Of a DNA stretch of 32,036 bases, positions 5,399 to 12,835 are shown in pieces. The stretch spans positions 1-32,036 of the forward strand of contig VGKS01000009.1 of assembly GCA_016866935.1 (NCBI GenBank), written 5' to 3'. The position numbers and the translations under genes were made by a program. Positions within the stretch are counted from its first letter, which is position 1; every line of letters begins with the position of its first letter. This DNA is from Candidatus Pacearchaeota archaeon. GTDB lineage: Archaea > Nanobdellota > Nanobdellia > Pacearchaeales > GW2011-AR1. The notes beneath the pieces were generated by a model. It ran no database searches. It saw only the letters and a program-made list of their open reading frames with translations, and was not told the DNA's origin.

Positions 5399-8173
5399 CT
5401 ATTTAAGGTTTTGGCAGAAATCACAGTTCTTTTCAGTTGCACACGACCTAAAACCTAGTCTTCTTGCTTGCATTATACTTTGCGCGGTTTCTACAATTTC
5501 TTTTTTTACTTCCTCCAAATCAAAGTAGGTTCTTGGAGAATGGATTTCTTTTGCTATGCCTTGAGAGTTTATTTCAAAAATTAGAGGTGTTTCTTTTTGA
5601 AGCATGTCTAAGATTAGACGTTTTGGTTTTCCTAGGTCTTTTGAGGCTAGAGCATATATTCCTAACTGCCAGTTTCTGTATCTTGGTTTTACATCATATT
5701 TGCCTGTTTTGTAGTCTATTATTGTTAGATCTCCTGTATCTGAAATATCTATTCGGTCTGCGTAACCTGTAAATGTTATATTATTTATTCTGCTTTTTAG
5801 GTGAACTTCGACTTGAGAGTTTTCATTGTAGAATTTTTTATTTCTTTCTAAAAAGACTCTAATCATAGGAAGAGCTTCTTCTAGATTAAGTTCATTGTAT
5901 TCTTCTAATTGCATTATCTTTGCTAAATCTTCTATTTCTTTTTGAGTCTTGATTTTTTGTTTTACTGCTTCTTCTAGGACTCTGTGTATAAATGACCCAA
6001 GAGTTATGGCTTCCCAGCTTTGTGGTGTTGGGTCTGGCATATTGTAGATATATTTCATTTCATAACGTTTTTGACATTCATCGAATAATTGTAAAGAGGA
6101 AGGAGAAAATGAGATATATGTTTCTTCTAATTGGTTTGCTTGTTTAATTTCAGGCTCTGGTTCTTTGTATTTTTCTTCATTATCTATAATGAATTCTATA
6201 TCCAGATTATTTTGATAGGATATTTCGTTTAGGAATTGACTAACATCGAATTTTCTTTGACCATATTCTTTTGCATAAGTTAAGAATAGTTTGTATCTTG
6301 CTCTTGTGAATCCTACATAACATAAGCGTCTTTCTTCTGCTATTTGGTTTTTTAGATTGTCTCCTTCATCAATTCTTTCTATAGGGAACTTTTTCTGTAC
6401 CATAGATGACATAATGACTATATCATACTCAAGACCTTTAGTTGCATGATTAGTCATTATTCTTATACCATCTTTTACTAATTCTGGAGCCTCTACATTA
6501 ATATTAAGAGAGTCTATGGTGTTTAGATGATAGATTAGCCCTGTTAAATCTGAGTCTGACTCTGGGAGGTCTTTAACGAAAGTATGGAATTTTTCTAATA
6601 AAGGGATGGAGTTTTTGTCCTCAATGTTAAGAATTTCATATAGTTTCTTTACTATTTCATGGGCTTTCTTTTCTTTTATTTCTAACAATTGATTTATTAT
6701 CTTTTTTGCTGAATTTATTTGTAATTGGCTTGATTCTTGTATTTGGAATTCTTTATTCATAAATTCATTTGTTATGCATTCGCTTTCTTTTATTTTTTGA
6801 ATATCTTTTGTTATTGTGAAATTATCTTTTTGGTCTGTTACTGATTGGTTTACTATTTCCCATATTGCTCCTTCTCCGCCTTTTGATTTATTATGAATTT
6901 TATCTGTTATTGTTAGGTATGCTCTAATTAATTTTATTTTCTTGTCTTTTAGAAGAGATTCTTTGTTTACGCTCGTAAATGGTATTTGTTCATATTCTAA
7001 TTGTTTTTTTAGTAAGTTAGATTGTTGATGTGTTCTGAATATTACACATACCTTGTTTAAAGGAGTGTTTTTTTGTATTTCTTCTCTAATAATCTCTATT
7101 ATTTTTCTTACCTCTTCTTTGGAGTTTTTCAATTCAAATAATCTTATCTTTTCGCCTTCAAAATTATGGGCATTTCTTACTTTAAAGCAATCTTCTTTGT
7201 TTTCATAATTATTTTGAATTAATTCATGTGCTATGTTTAGTATTTTGTTTGTTGAACGATAGGATTTTTCTAGTTTGAAAATATTATCATTTTTTACTTG
7301 GAATTTTTGTTTGAAATAGTTAAAATTGTCTTGGTATGCTCCTCTGAATCTATATATTGATTGATTTAAGTCTCCTACTACAGTTATGTTTTTCTTTATT
7401 GCTATTTTTTCTAATAAGTCACATTGTATCTTATTAGTATCTTGGAACTCATCCACTATTACATAATCAAATTGATTTGTTATCTCTGGGTGTTTTGTTA
7501 GGAGTTCTAGAGCTTTATGATGTAAATCTGAATAGTCTAGGCCTGATTGAGATTGTTTTATCTTTTCATAGCTTTTCCATGCTTGAATGAACTTTGCTTG
7601 TTTGATTTGTTCTTCTAAATCATCTCTCTTTTGTTTTATTGTATCTATTTGTTCTTTTGATAGCTTATTTATGTGATTTGTATTTATTTTGAATTTAGAT
7701 TCTTCTAACTCCCTTGATAGGTTTTGTATTTGTTCAGAAGTTCTTTCATTTTTTTCATAATTTTCTATTGTTTCTCCCAAGTCTTTTTTTGTTCCTATTT
7801 CGTCAATGTATTTATTACATAATATTGGAAGTGTCTTGAAATATTTGTGTAAAAGTATTTTTCCATCATCTGGAGTTATTATTTTGAAGTTTTGTTTAAT
7901 TTTTATTTTTTCTCCGTGAGCTCTTAGGATGTCTGCACAAAATGAATGAAATGTTGCTATTATTGGTTCTTTGTTCTTTAGATGAGGGATAATTCTTTCT
8001 TTTAGATTGTTTACTGCTTCGTTAGAGAAAGTTAAACAAACTACATTTTCTATTGAAAATGGTTTATTGTTAATTATGTATTTTAGCTTTTCAATAATGC
8101 TTCTTGTTTTTCCTGTTCCAGCTCCTGCAAGGATTGCACATGGTCCTTGGGTTTTTGAAAGATAGGTTTCCAT
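5399..8173 (-). CDS. UvrD/Rep-type helicase fused to a RecB/AddB-type Fe-S nuclease domain
   Basis: A 924-residue DNA helicase-nuclease for end processing or recombination. Helicase superfamily 1 motifs in order: Walker A GAGTGKT (17-23), DEFQD (241-245), GDLNQSIYRFRGA (267-279), KSYRST, NHATKGLEYDIV and LCYVGFTRAR. After about residue 690 comes a RecB-type nuclease: FSPSSLQLFDECQKRY, GSFIHRVLEEA, GYADRIDI and IDYKTGK. C in DEC plus C911, C917 and C920 form the four-cysteine iron-sulfur staple seen in AddB and Cas4. Start: ATG at 8173, with TTTATATT at 8197-8204 (AATATAAA on the minus strand) 23 nt upstream and an in-frame TAA just before, so leaderless. Oddity: Walker A begins at residue 17, leaving no room for the usual upstream Q motif. 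Confidence 0.93.
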   Translation of the reverse strand: METYLSKTQGPCAILAGAGTGKTRSIIEKLKYIINNKPFSIENVVCLTFSNEAVNNLKERIIPHLKNKEPIIATFHSFCADILRAHGEKIKIKQNFKIITPDDGKILLHKYFKTLPILCNKYIDEIGTKKDLGETIENYEKNERTSEQIQNLSRELEESKFKINTNHINKLSKEQIDTIKQKRDDLEEQIKQAKFIQAWKSYEKIKQSQSGLDYSDLHHKALELLTKHPEITNQFDYVIVDEFQDTNKIQCDLLEKIAIKKNITVVGDLNQSIYRFRGAYQDNFNYFKQKFQVKNDNIFKLEKSYRSTNKILNIAHELIQNNYENKEDCFKVRNAHNFEGEKIRLFELKNSKEEVRKIIEIIREEIQKNTPLNKVCVIFRTHQQSNLLKKQLEYEQIPFTSVNKESLLKDKKIKLIRAYLTITDKIHNKSKGGEGAIWEIVNQSVTDQKDNFTITKDIQKIKESECITNEFMNKEFQIQESSQLQINSAKKIINQLLEIKEKKAHEIVKKLYEILNIEDKNSIPLLEKFHTFVKDLPESDSDLTGLIYHLNTIDSLNINVEAPELVKDGIRIMTNHATKGLEYDIVIMSSMVQKKFPIERIDEGDNLKNQIAEERRLCYVGFTRARYKLFLTYAKEYGQRKFDVSQFLNEISYQNNLDIEFIIDNEEKYKEPEPEIKQANQLEETYISFSPSSLQLFDECQKRYEMKYIYNMPDPTPQSWEAITLGSFIHRVLEEAVKQKIKTQKEIEDLAKIMQLEEYNELNLEEALPMIRVFLERNKKFYNENSQVEVHLKSRINNITFTGYADRIDISDTGDLTIIDYKTGKYDVKPRYRNWQLGIYALASKDLGKPKRLILDMLQKETPLIFEINSQGIAKEIHSPRTYFDLEEVKKEIVETAQSIMQARRLGFRSCATEKNCDFCQNLK

Positions 8174-8251
8174 TATCTTTTAGAAAAATTAATCTGTTTA
8201 TATTAATTTGTGGGGCTTTAGTGCAAATGTGTGACAAGCACATATACTTCT

Positions 8252-9427
8252 TTACTTGAGAATTTCACCGTGGCCGATGAGGCGCCAGTGATTATTGATA
8301 TTTCTAGCTATTCCAACTTTATCTCCTTTGAAAGGAACTATCGGGATTTTTAGAGATATTTCAGCTTCGTCCTTGTTTAGCTTAATTATGTTTCCTACTG
8401 TTACTGAAGTATTAATTGATAACATTAGATTTTCTCCAGGTTTTAATGGAGGTATTTGTGTTCCTCCTATTTGTTCTTTGAAAGTACTTTGTTTTATTGT
8501 GATTTTTGTTGTTATTTCTGGAAGATTTCCTTCTGTTGAAACTACGCAACCTGATAGGGCGTCTGTTTTTCCTATTGACATATCAAGTTCTGTTTCGATT
8601 GCAGCATTTCCTCCTGGACTTATCTCTTTAGTTTTTGTTGAACCTTTGTATAGGGAAGTTATTTTTGTTTTGATAGTTTTGTATTTTATTTGATTCGCTT
8701 CTTTAATCATTATACCTGGCTTTAGTTCAATTGTATCTCCTACTTTTAGAACTCCTTTCTTTAGAGTTCCTCCAACTACTGCTCCATGTAGGTTTTGAGG
8801 TTTTGTTCCTGGTTTGTTTATATCAAATGATCTTGCTACTAAAAATAGGGGTTTATCGTTTGGGTTTCTTTTAGGAACAGGTACTTCGCATAATGCTTCG
8901 TAAATTCTTTCTAGGTTTATTTCTTGTTGAGAAGATACGGGGATTACTATTGCATTTTCAGCAATTGTTCCTTTGAATTCTTTTCTTATAGTTTTATAGT
9001 TTTCAATTGCTTTTTCCTTGCTGACAAGGTCAATTTTATTTTGGACTATAATTACATTTTTGATGTCTTTTGCTTGTAGAGCCATTAAGTGTTCTCTTGT
9101 TTGAGGTTTGATTCCTTCATTAGCTGCTACTACTAGGACTGCTGCATCTACTATTGCAGCTCCAGATAACATTGTAGCCATAAGCATTTCGTGACCAGGA
9201 GCATCAATGAATGTTACGTATCTTTTTTTCTCTCCCTTGCCTTGAATGTTATAATCTCCGTTTTTTGATATTGTAACATCAGCATATCCTAGTTTGATTG
9301 TAATTCCTCTTTTCAATTCTTCAGAGTGAGTATCGGTCCATTTTCCACTTAGCTTGTATAATAAAGTGGTTTTACCATGGTCAATATGACCTGATATAAT
9401 AACATTAATTGTATCTAGTTCTTGCAT
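8252..9427 (-). CDS. eif2g: Translation initiation factor aIF2, gamma subunit
   Basis: This GTPase delivers methionyl initiator tRNA to the small ribosomal subunit. It has 391 residues with G1 GHIDHGKT (13-20), the switch I region THSEELKRGITIKLGYAD, G3 DAPGHE, G4 NKID and SS at G5, followed by the two beta-barrel domains. SEELKRGITI and GIKPQTREHLMAL are distinctive of the gamma subunit. Most archaeal and eukaryotic homologues have a cysteine zinc knuckle between switch I and DAPGHE; here that segment is ISKNGDYNIQGKGEKKRY and has no cysteine. ATG at 9427 lies 21 nt after a TTTAAAAA box, so leaderless, with its own promoter. Confidence 0.96.
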   Translation of the reverse strand: MQELDTINVIISGHIDHGKTTLLYKLSGKWTDTHSEELKRGITIKLGYADVTISKNGDYNIQGKGEKKRYVTFIDAPGHEMLMATMLSGAAIVDAAVLVVAANEGIKPQTREHLMALQAKDIKNVIIVQNKIDLVSKEKAIENYKTIRKEFKGTIAENAIVIPVSSQQEINLERIYEALCEVPVPKRNPNDKPLFLVARSFDINKPGTKPQNLHGAVVGGTLKKGVLKVGDTIELKPGIMIKEANQIKYKTIKTKITSLYKGSTKTKEISPGGNAAIETELDMSIGKTDALSGCVVSTEGNLPEITTKITIKQSTFKEQIGGTQIPPLKPGENLMLSINTSVTVGNIIKLNKDEAEISLKIPIVPFKGDKVGIARNINNHWRLIGHGEILK

Positions 9428-9463
9428 AAAAATAGAGTAATTTGTAGGTTTTTAAAGATACTC

Positions 9464-9856
9464 TTATAGAAGATTATCCTTTATTAGTTGAAGGAATAAA
9501 TGTTTCTTAAAATTATCAAAAACAATTACTTTTTCTGTCTGAATTTCTTCTTTGCTTAACCATTTTATTTCTTCAATTTCGTTGCAAGGTTTTGGAACAC
9601 CTCTAAATGTTACAATATAGCTTTCTTCTTTTTGAGGAATTTTAAATTTTGTATGAACACATTCACGAACATAATATAACTCAGCCTTTTCTACCTCTAT
9701 ATTAAGTTCTTCTTTAATTTCCCTTTTTAAGGCATCAAGATTTTCTTCACCTTTATCTACTGCCCCTCCAGGAGTACCAAATATCTCGCCAGAGTATTCT
9801 TTTTCTAGAAGTATTTTCTTGTCTTTGATGATTATTGCTGCAACCCTTATTCTCAT
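9464..9856 (-). CDS. Nudix hydrolase
   Basis: A 130-residue enzyme that hydrolyses a nucleoside diphosphate linked to another group, with Mg2+. The Nudix box is at about 31-53 (GAVDKGEENLDALKREIKEELNI, fitting G-x5-E-x7-REUXEEXGU apart from the final Gly). The fold starts at MRIRVAAIIIKDKKILLEK and ends with helix EIQTEKVIVFDNFKKHLFLQ. Substrate cannot be read from sequence; EIEEIKWLSKEEI is typical of MutT-like members. ATG at 9856 follows the S6e stop by 3 nt, so it is co-transcribed with S6e. Confidence 0.93.
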   Translation of the reverse strand: MRIRVAAIIIKDKKILLEKEYSGEIFGTPGGAVDKGEENLDALKREIKEELNIEVEKAELYYVRECVHTKFKIPQKEESYIVTFRGVPKPCNEIEEIKWLSKEEIQTEKVIVFDNFKKHLFLQLIKDNLL

Positions 9857-9859
9857 GAT

Positions 9860-10297
9860 TTATTGAGCAGGTGCTTTAGCTTCTTTAGGCTTGTTTTGAT
9901 CAGGGAATAATTCATGCAATGATTTTGAGCCATGCTTTGTAACTAGCATGTTAATTTGAATAGTTTTTTCAGATATTTGTTGTCCTCTTACTGTTTTTCT
10001 TAGTCTTAGGCCGTCAAATGTTTGTCTGTGTTTCTTTCCGCCTCTTCTAGGAACTTTATGCATACCCCAACCCTTTGATAATATTACTCTCTTCATTTCG
10101 CTTCCTTGAAGGCCAGGTTTATGAGGGAATCCTGAAGAATCTGTTCCTCCAGTGATTTTTAATGTATAGCCTGTTAGATTTTCAGATAATTCAGATCCAT
10201 CTACTTCTTCACCTATTTTCTTACCGATAATTGTCTCGCTAGAAGATTCTACTTTCCAAGCTTTTCCCTTATCAGATATGTTTAATTTGAATACCAT
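9860..10297 (-). CDS. rps6e: Small-subunit ribosomal protein S6e
   Basis: A 145-residue protein. The S6e signature runs from MVFKLNISDKGKAWKVE through ITGGTDSSGFPHKPGLQG to VRGQQISEKTIQINMLVTKHG. It is unique to archaeal and eukaryotic ribosomes. The C-terminus is a short charged tail (PDQNKPKEAKAPAQ). A TATA box TTTAAAA at 10321-10327 ends about 23 nt before the ATG at 10297, so the transcript is probably leaderless and continues into the Nudix gene. Confidence 0.97.
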   Translation of the reverse strand: MVFKLNISDKGKAWKVESSSETIIGKKIGEEVDGSELSENLTGYTLKITGGTDSSGFPHKPGLQGSEMKRVILSKGWGMHKVPRRGGKKHRQTFDGLRLRKTVRGQQISEKTIQINMLVTKHGSKSLHELFPDQNKPKEAKAPAQ

Positions 10298-10336
10298 TAA
10301 CTTGTGTTATAATTATGGGTTTTTAAATGTTATAGG

Positions 10337-10822
10337 TTACTCTTTTAGAACGATTATATTAGTCATTCCTCTGCGTTTTCTTTCTACCAGGCCTTTTCCT
10401 TCTAATCTGTCTATTATTCTTGTTATTTTTGCTTTATTGAAACTGGTCTTATCTATGATATCTGCTTGGAATATTGTTTTGTCTTTTATTATTAGGTTTA
10501 ATACTAGTTTTTCTTCTTTTGTTAAATTGCTTGTATCTATTGGTTTTGACTGCTTTTTCTTTTCTATAGTTTTTATTACTAGTTTTTCTTGAGGTTTTGA
10601 TATAATTAATACTAAAGATACGATTAATAAAATTCCTACTATTGCTAAAGAAAGATATGTTTGTTGAGATATAGTATCATACATGGGACAGTAATTTCCT
10701 CCATGTGCTAAAGTGCAGGAAGAGTCTACAAAACTAGTCAGGGCTGTTTTGAACATAAATATGATTAGGGTGATTAAAATAGAAATGCCTAGTAAGATGT
10801 AACCCACATTTTTGTTTTCCAT
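10337..10822 (-). CDS. Membrane-bound winged-helix regulator of the copper locus
   Basis: A 161-residue protein with two membrane helices (about 8-26 and 53-75), joined by an outside loop carrying C36, H40, C45 and M47 (CTLAHGGNYCPMYD). After a Lys-rich linker come LTKEEKLVLNLIIKD and a winged helix (IFQADIIDKTSFNKAKITRIIDRLEGKGLVERKRRG) of the kind seen in archaeal membrane-anchored MarR-like regulators. A loop with Cys, His and Met could bind copper or form a disulfide, making this a one-component sensor. It is divergent from the copper genes, with the palindrome 10861-10874 between. Start: ATG at 10822, 19 nt after TTTTAAAAATA; the frame is open to an ATG at 10840, but that lies too close to the box. 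Confidence 0.8.
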   Translation of the reverse strand: MENKNVGYILLGISILITLIIFMFKTALTSFVDSSCTLAHGGNYCPMYDTISQQTYLSLAIVGILLIVSLVLIISKPQEKLVIKTIEKKKQSKPIDTSNLTKEEKLVLNLIIKDKTIFQADIIDKTSFNKAKITRIIDRLEGKGLVERKRRGMTNIIVLKE

Positions 10823-10860
10823 AATAATATCGATAATCATCTATTTTTAAAACTACCTTC

Positions 10861-10874
10861 TGAAACTAGTTTCA
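10861..10874. promoter_or_regulatory. Palindromic operator between regulator and copper genes
   Basis: TGAAACTAGTTTCA is a perfect 14-bp palindrome between the two TATA boxes (10842-10852 on minus, 10884-10891 on plus), 10 bp upstream of the plus-strand box. It is well placed to control both directions. The winged-helix protein encoded next door is the obvious candidate ligand (inference). Confidence 0.65.
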
Positions 10875-10883
10875 CAAAAGGGC

Positions 10884-10891
10884 TTTTATAT
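10884..10891 (+). promoter_or_regulatory. TATA box of the copper operon
   Basis: TTTTATAT ends 20 nt before the ATG at 10912, consistent with a leaderless first gene. Confidence 0.55.
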
Positions 10892-10911
10892 CTGAGTTTC
10901 TTTTGTTTTTT

Positions 10912-11580
10912 ATGAGTTTGAAAGAGTTTGGGGAAACGAACTTGAATAGTTTGGTAAAGACTATTTTTGTATCTTTAATTACTTCTTTTATTGTATTTTT
11001 AATAGCTTATTTTATTCGTTTGAGAAGTATTGATAACTTTATGCCTAAATACGGATTTTTTATTTTCTTTTCTATATTGAGTTATGCTATCCTTATGCCT
11101 GCTTTCAAAAAAATAAGAGTTTATGATGGTCTTGCATGCATGCCTGGAATGATGATTGGAATGACAATGGGAATGATTGCTGGGTTTTTGCCTGGTTTCT
11201 TTGTTGGATCTACTAACGGTATGTTTTATGGAAGTGTTTGGGGAATGATTGTAGGAATTACATTTGGGGCATGGTCTGGAAAATGTTGTGGTTTAATGGG
11301 TATAATGGAAGGAATGATGGCTGGTTTCATGGGTGGATTAATGGGTGCGATGACTGCGGTAATGATGGTTAATGATAATTTGAGAATTGCAGGGGTTGTT
11401 GTATTTATGGTTTCATTGTTTATAGTTACGGGATTGAATTTACTTATTTATAGAGAAACTAAGGAACATACTAAGAAGTTTGAGGGTGACGAATTATTCA
11501 CTATGGTGCTTAGCTTCATTTTGGCTACAATTACTATATGGATAAGTGTGTTTGGTCCAAGGAGTGCTTTGTTCGGATGA
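10912..11580 (+). CDS. Methionine-rich multi-pass membrane protein, copper locus
   Basis: A 222-residue protein with about six hydrophobic segments. The centre is packed with Gly-Met pairs (MPGMMIGMTMGMIAG, then LMGIMEGMMAGFMGGLMG) and contains the pair KCCG. Met and Cys in membrane helices are typical soft ligands for Cu+, and it heads an operon with cupredoxin, CopZ-like and CopA genes, so a role in copper movement or sensing in the membrane is likely. No named family is recognised. Start: ATG at 10912, 20 nt after TTTTATAT, giving MSLKEFGE. Its stop overlaps the next start (ATGA at 11577-11580). Confidence 0.75.
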   Translation: MSLKEFGETNLNSLVKTIFVSLITSFIVFLIAYFIRLRSIDNFMPKYGFFIFFSILSYAILMPAFKKIRVYDGLACMPGMMIGMTMGMIAGFLPGFFVGSTNGMFYGSVWGMIVGITFGAWSGKCCGLMGIMEGMMAGFMGGLMGAMTAVMMVNDNLRIAGVVVFMVSLFIVTGLNLLIYRETKEHTKKFEGDELFTMVLSFILATITIWISVFGPRSALFG

Positions 11581-11954
11581 AGTCGTATATATTTTACTTC
11601 ATAGGCATTGCTTTGATTGTTTTATTATTTGGATTTATTATGGTTGAAAGAAACTCAGATAATTCTGAAGTATATATTGTTCCTATTGTTGATGGGGTTC
11701 AGGAAGTTACTTTTAGTCTAAAAGATTATAATTATTATCCAAATACTATCAAAGTTAAATCTGGAGTTCCTGTTAGAATATATCTTGATTCTTCTGTTGT
11801 AGGATGTTTGAGATCTTTTACTGTTAAAGAATTTGGAGTTAACAAGCATTTACCAGGTTCAGAAGATTATGTTGAATTTACTCCTACAAAAACAGGGAGA
11901 TTTGCTTTTGCATGTAGTATGAATATGGGTACTGGAACATTGGTGGTTGAATAA
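11577..11954 (+). CDS. Membrane-anchored cupredoxin-like protein
   Basis: A 125-residue protein. One N-terminal membrane helix (residues 4-22) anchors a cupredoxin domain outside the cell. The domain shows FSLKDYNYYPNTIKVKSGVPVRI, VVGCLRSF and a C-terminal loop FACSMNMGTGTLVV, where C, M and M are plausible copper ligands with C-L-R. This matches the Cupredoxin_1-type domains next to CopA in many genomes, thought to hold or hand over copper. ATG at 11577 overlaps the previous stop; the frame continues 13 codons upstream but those are inside the previous gene. The next gene starts 1 nt after its stop. Confidence 0.85.
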   Translation: MKSYIFYFIGIALIVLLFGFIMVERNSDNSEVYIVPIVDGVQEVTFSLKDYNYYPNTIKVKSGVPVRIYLDSSVVGCLRSFTVKEFGVNKHLPGSEDYVEFTPTKTGRFAFACSMNMGTGTLVVE

Positions 11955-11955
11955 G

Positions 11956-12201
11956 ATGAAAATTCAAAGTGACTCTATTTTAATTGTAGCAATAGTTCTA
12001 TTTTTATTATTCTTTTTAGGAGGTTCTGGTATGAATGGAATGCACAACATTTATGGAAATGCTTATTTGTGTTCTAGTGTTGGAGGAATATGGTGCTATT
12101 TGCCTTTGTTGAATCTTGTCTTTGTAATTTTCATGTTAATTGTTTTTATTATTTTGGTTGTTTTGATTATTAAGAGATTTCAAAATAGAGGTGCTAAATG
12201 A
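11956..12201 (+). CDS. Small two-helix membrane protein with outside Cys loop
   Basis: An 81-residue protein with two membrane helices (8-23 and 51-74) and an outside loop GMNGMHNIYGNAYLCSSVGG followed by IWC. The loop has M26, M29, H30, C39 and C47. The C-x7-C with GG-x-aromatic-C recalls the C-x8-C loop of the regulator at 10337-10822 (GGNYC). Candidate copper-binding or redox loop; no family is recognised. Start ATG is 1 nt after the cupredoxin stop; the stop overlaps the next start (ATGA). Confidence 0.7.
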   Translation: MKIQSDSILIVAIVLFLLFFLGGSGMNGMHNIYGNAYLCSSVGGIWCYLPLLNLVFVIFMLIVFIILVVLIIKRFQNRGAK

Positions 12202-12410
12202 AGAAATTAAAGATTTCAATTGAAGGAATGCATTGTGCTTCTTGTGCTTCTAATGTAGAGAAAAGTGTTTCTAAAGTATCTGGAGTAAAGAGTTGTTCTG
12301 TTTCATTGATGCTTAAGAAAGGAAATATTGAGTGTGAAGATAAAATCAATATCGAAGATATAAAGAAAGCCGTTGCTAAAACAGGTTATAAGGTTGTGAA
12401 GGTAGAATGA
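12198..12410 (+). CDS. copZ: CopZ-like heavy-metal-binding (HMA) copper chaperone
   Basis: This 70-residue protein is a single HMA domain with the metal-binding motif GMHCASCA (residues 10-17), normal length and an Ile/Val-rich ferredoxin-like pattern (VEKSVSKVSGVKSCSVSL, then IKKAVAKTGYKV). It should bind one Cu+ through the CxxC and pass it to the ATPase encoded two genes on, which has no HMA domain of its own. The start codon overlaps the preceding stop as ATGA, and its own stop overlaps the GNAT start the same way. Confidence 0.93.
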   Translation: MKKLKISIEGMHCASCASNVEKSVSKVSGVKSCSVSLMLKKGNIECEDKINIEDIKKAVAKTGYKVVKVE

Positions 12411-12835
12411 AAATTTTAGAAGTTAATGTAAATAAGATTGATGATCTTGTTAACATTGAGATGTCTTCAGGATATCACGAAAATCCATCTAAATCTGAAA
12501 TAACCAAACTATTTTTGAATTTTTTTAATTCTTCAAGACCTAATGCTTATGTTATTTATATGAATGAAAAGGCCATAGGATATTTTGCATTTAGAATTAT
12601 TAGAAATAATTGCGAACTAGATTATATCGCAGTGTCTAAAGATTATCAAGGTAAAGGTTATGGTAAGAAATTAATTGATAAACTTCTAAATTTGTGTAAA
12701 AAATTAGAGATAGATAAAATTAAGCTTTCTGTCCGTTCTTCAAATAATATTGCTATAAATTTGTATAAACTTTATGGTTTTGTTATTATTAGAAATGAAG
12801 GAAATAAAACATATATGGTCAAGGAGCTAAAATGA
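12407..12835 (+). CDS. GNAT-family N-acetyltransferase in the copper operon
   Basis: A 142-residue acetyl-CoA-dependent acetyltransferase of the RimI-like GNAT fold. The acetyl-CoA loop is AVSKDYQGKGYGKKLI (Q-x-x-G-x-G), followed by NNIAINLYKLYGFVIIRNE, the usual C-terminal substrate and CoA region. Its substrate is not evident. It overlaps both neighbours by ATGA, so it is made together with CopZ and CopA, which is unusual company for a GNAT. A link to copper is only positional. Confidence 0.9.
   Translation: MKILEVNVNKIDDLVNIEMSSGYHENPSKSEITKLFLNFFNSSRPNAYVIYMNEKAIGYFAFRIIRNNCELDYIAVSKDYQGKGYGKKLIDKLLNLCKKLEIDKIKLSVRSSNNIAINLYKLYGFVIIRNEGNKTYMVKELK

Noticed and set aside
5399-5772. Plus-strand frame at 5464-5772 and similar long frames opposite large genes
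   Set aside because: They lie inside well-supported genes on the other strand, have no promoter or Shine-Dalgarno, and show Leu/Phe-rich antisense composition.
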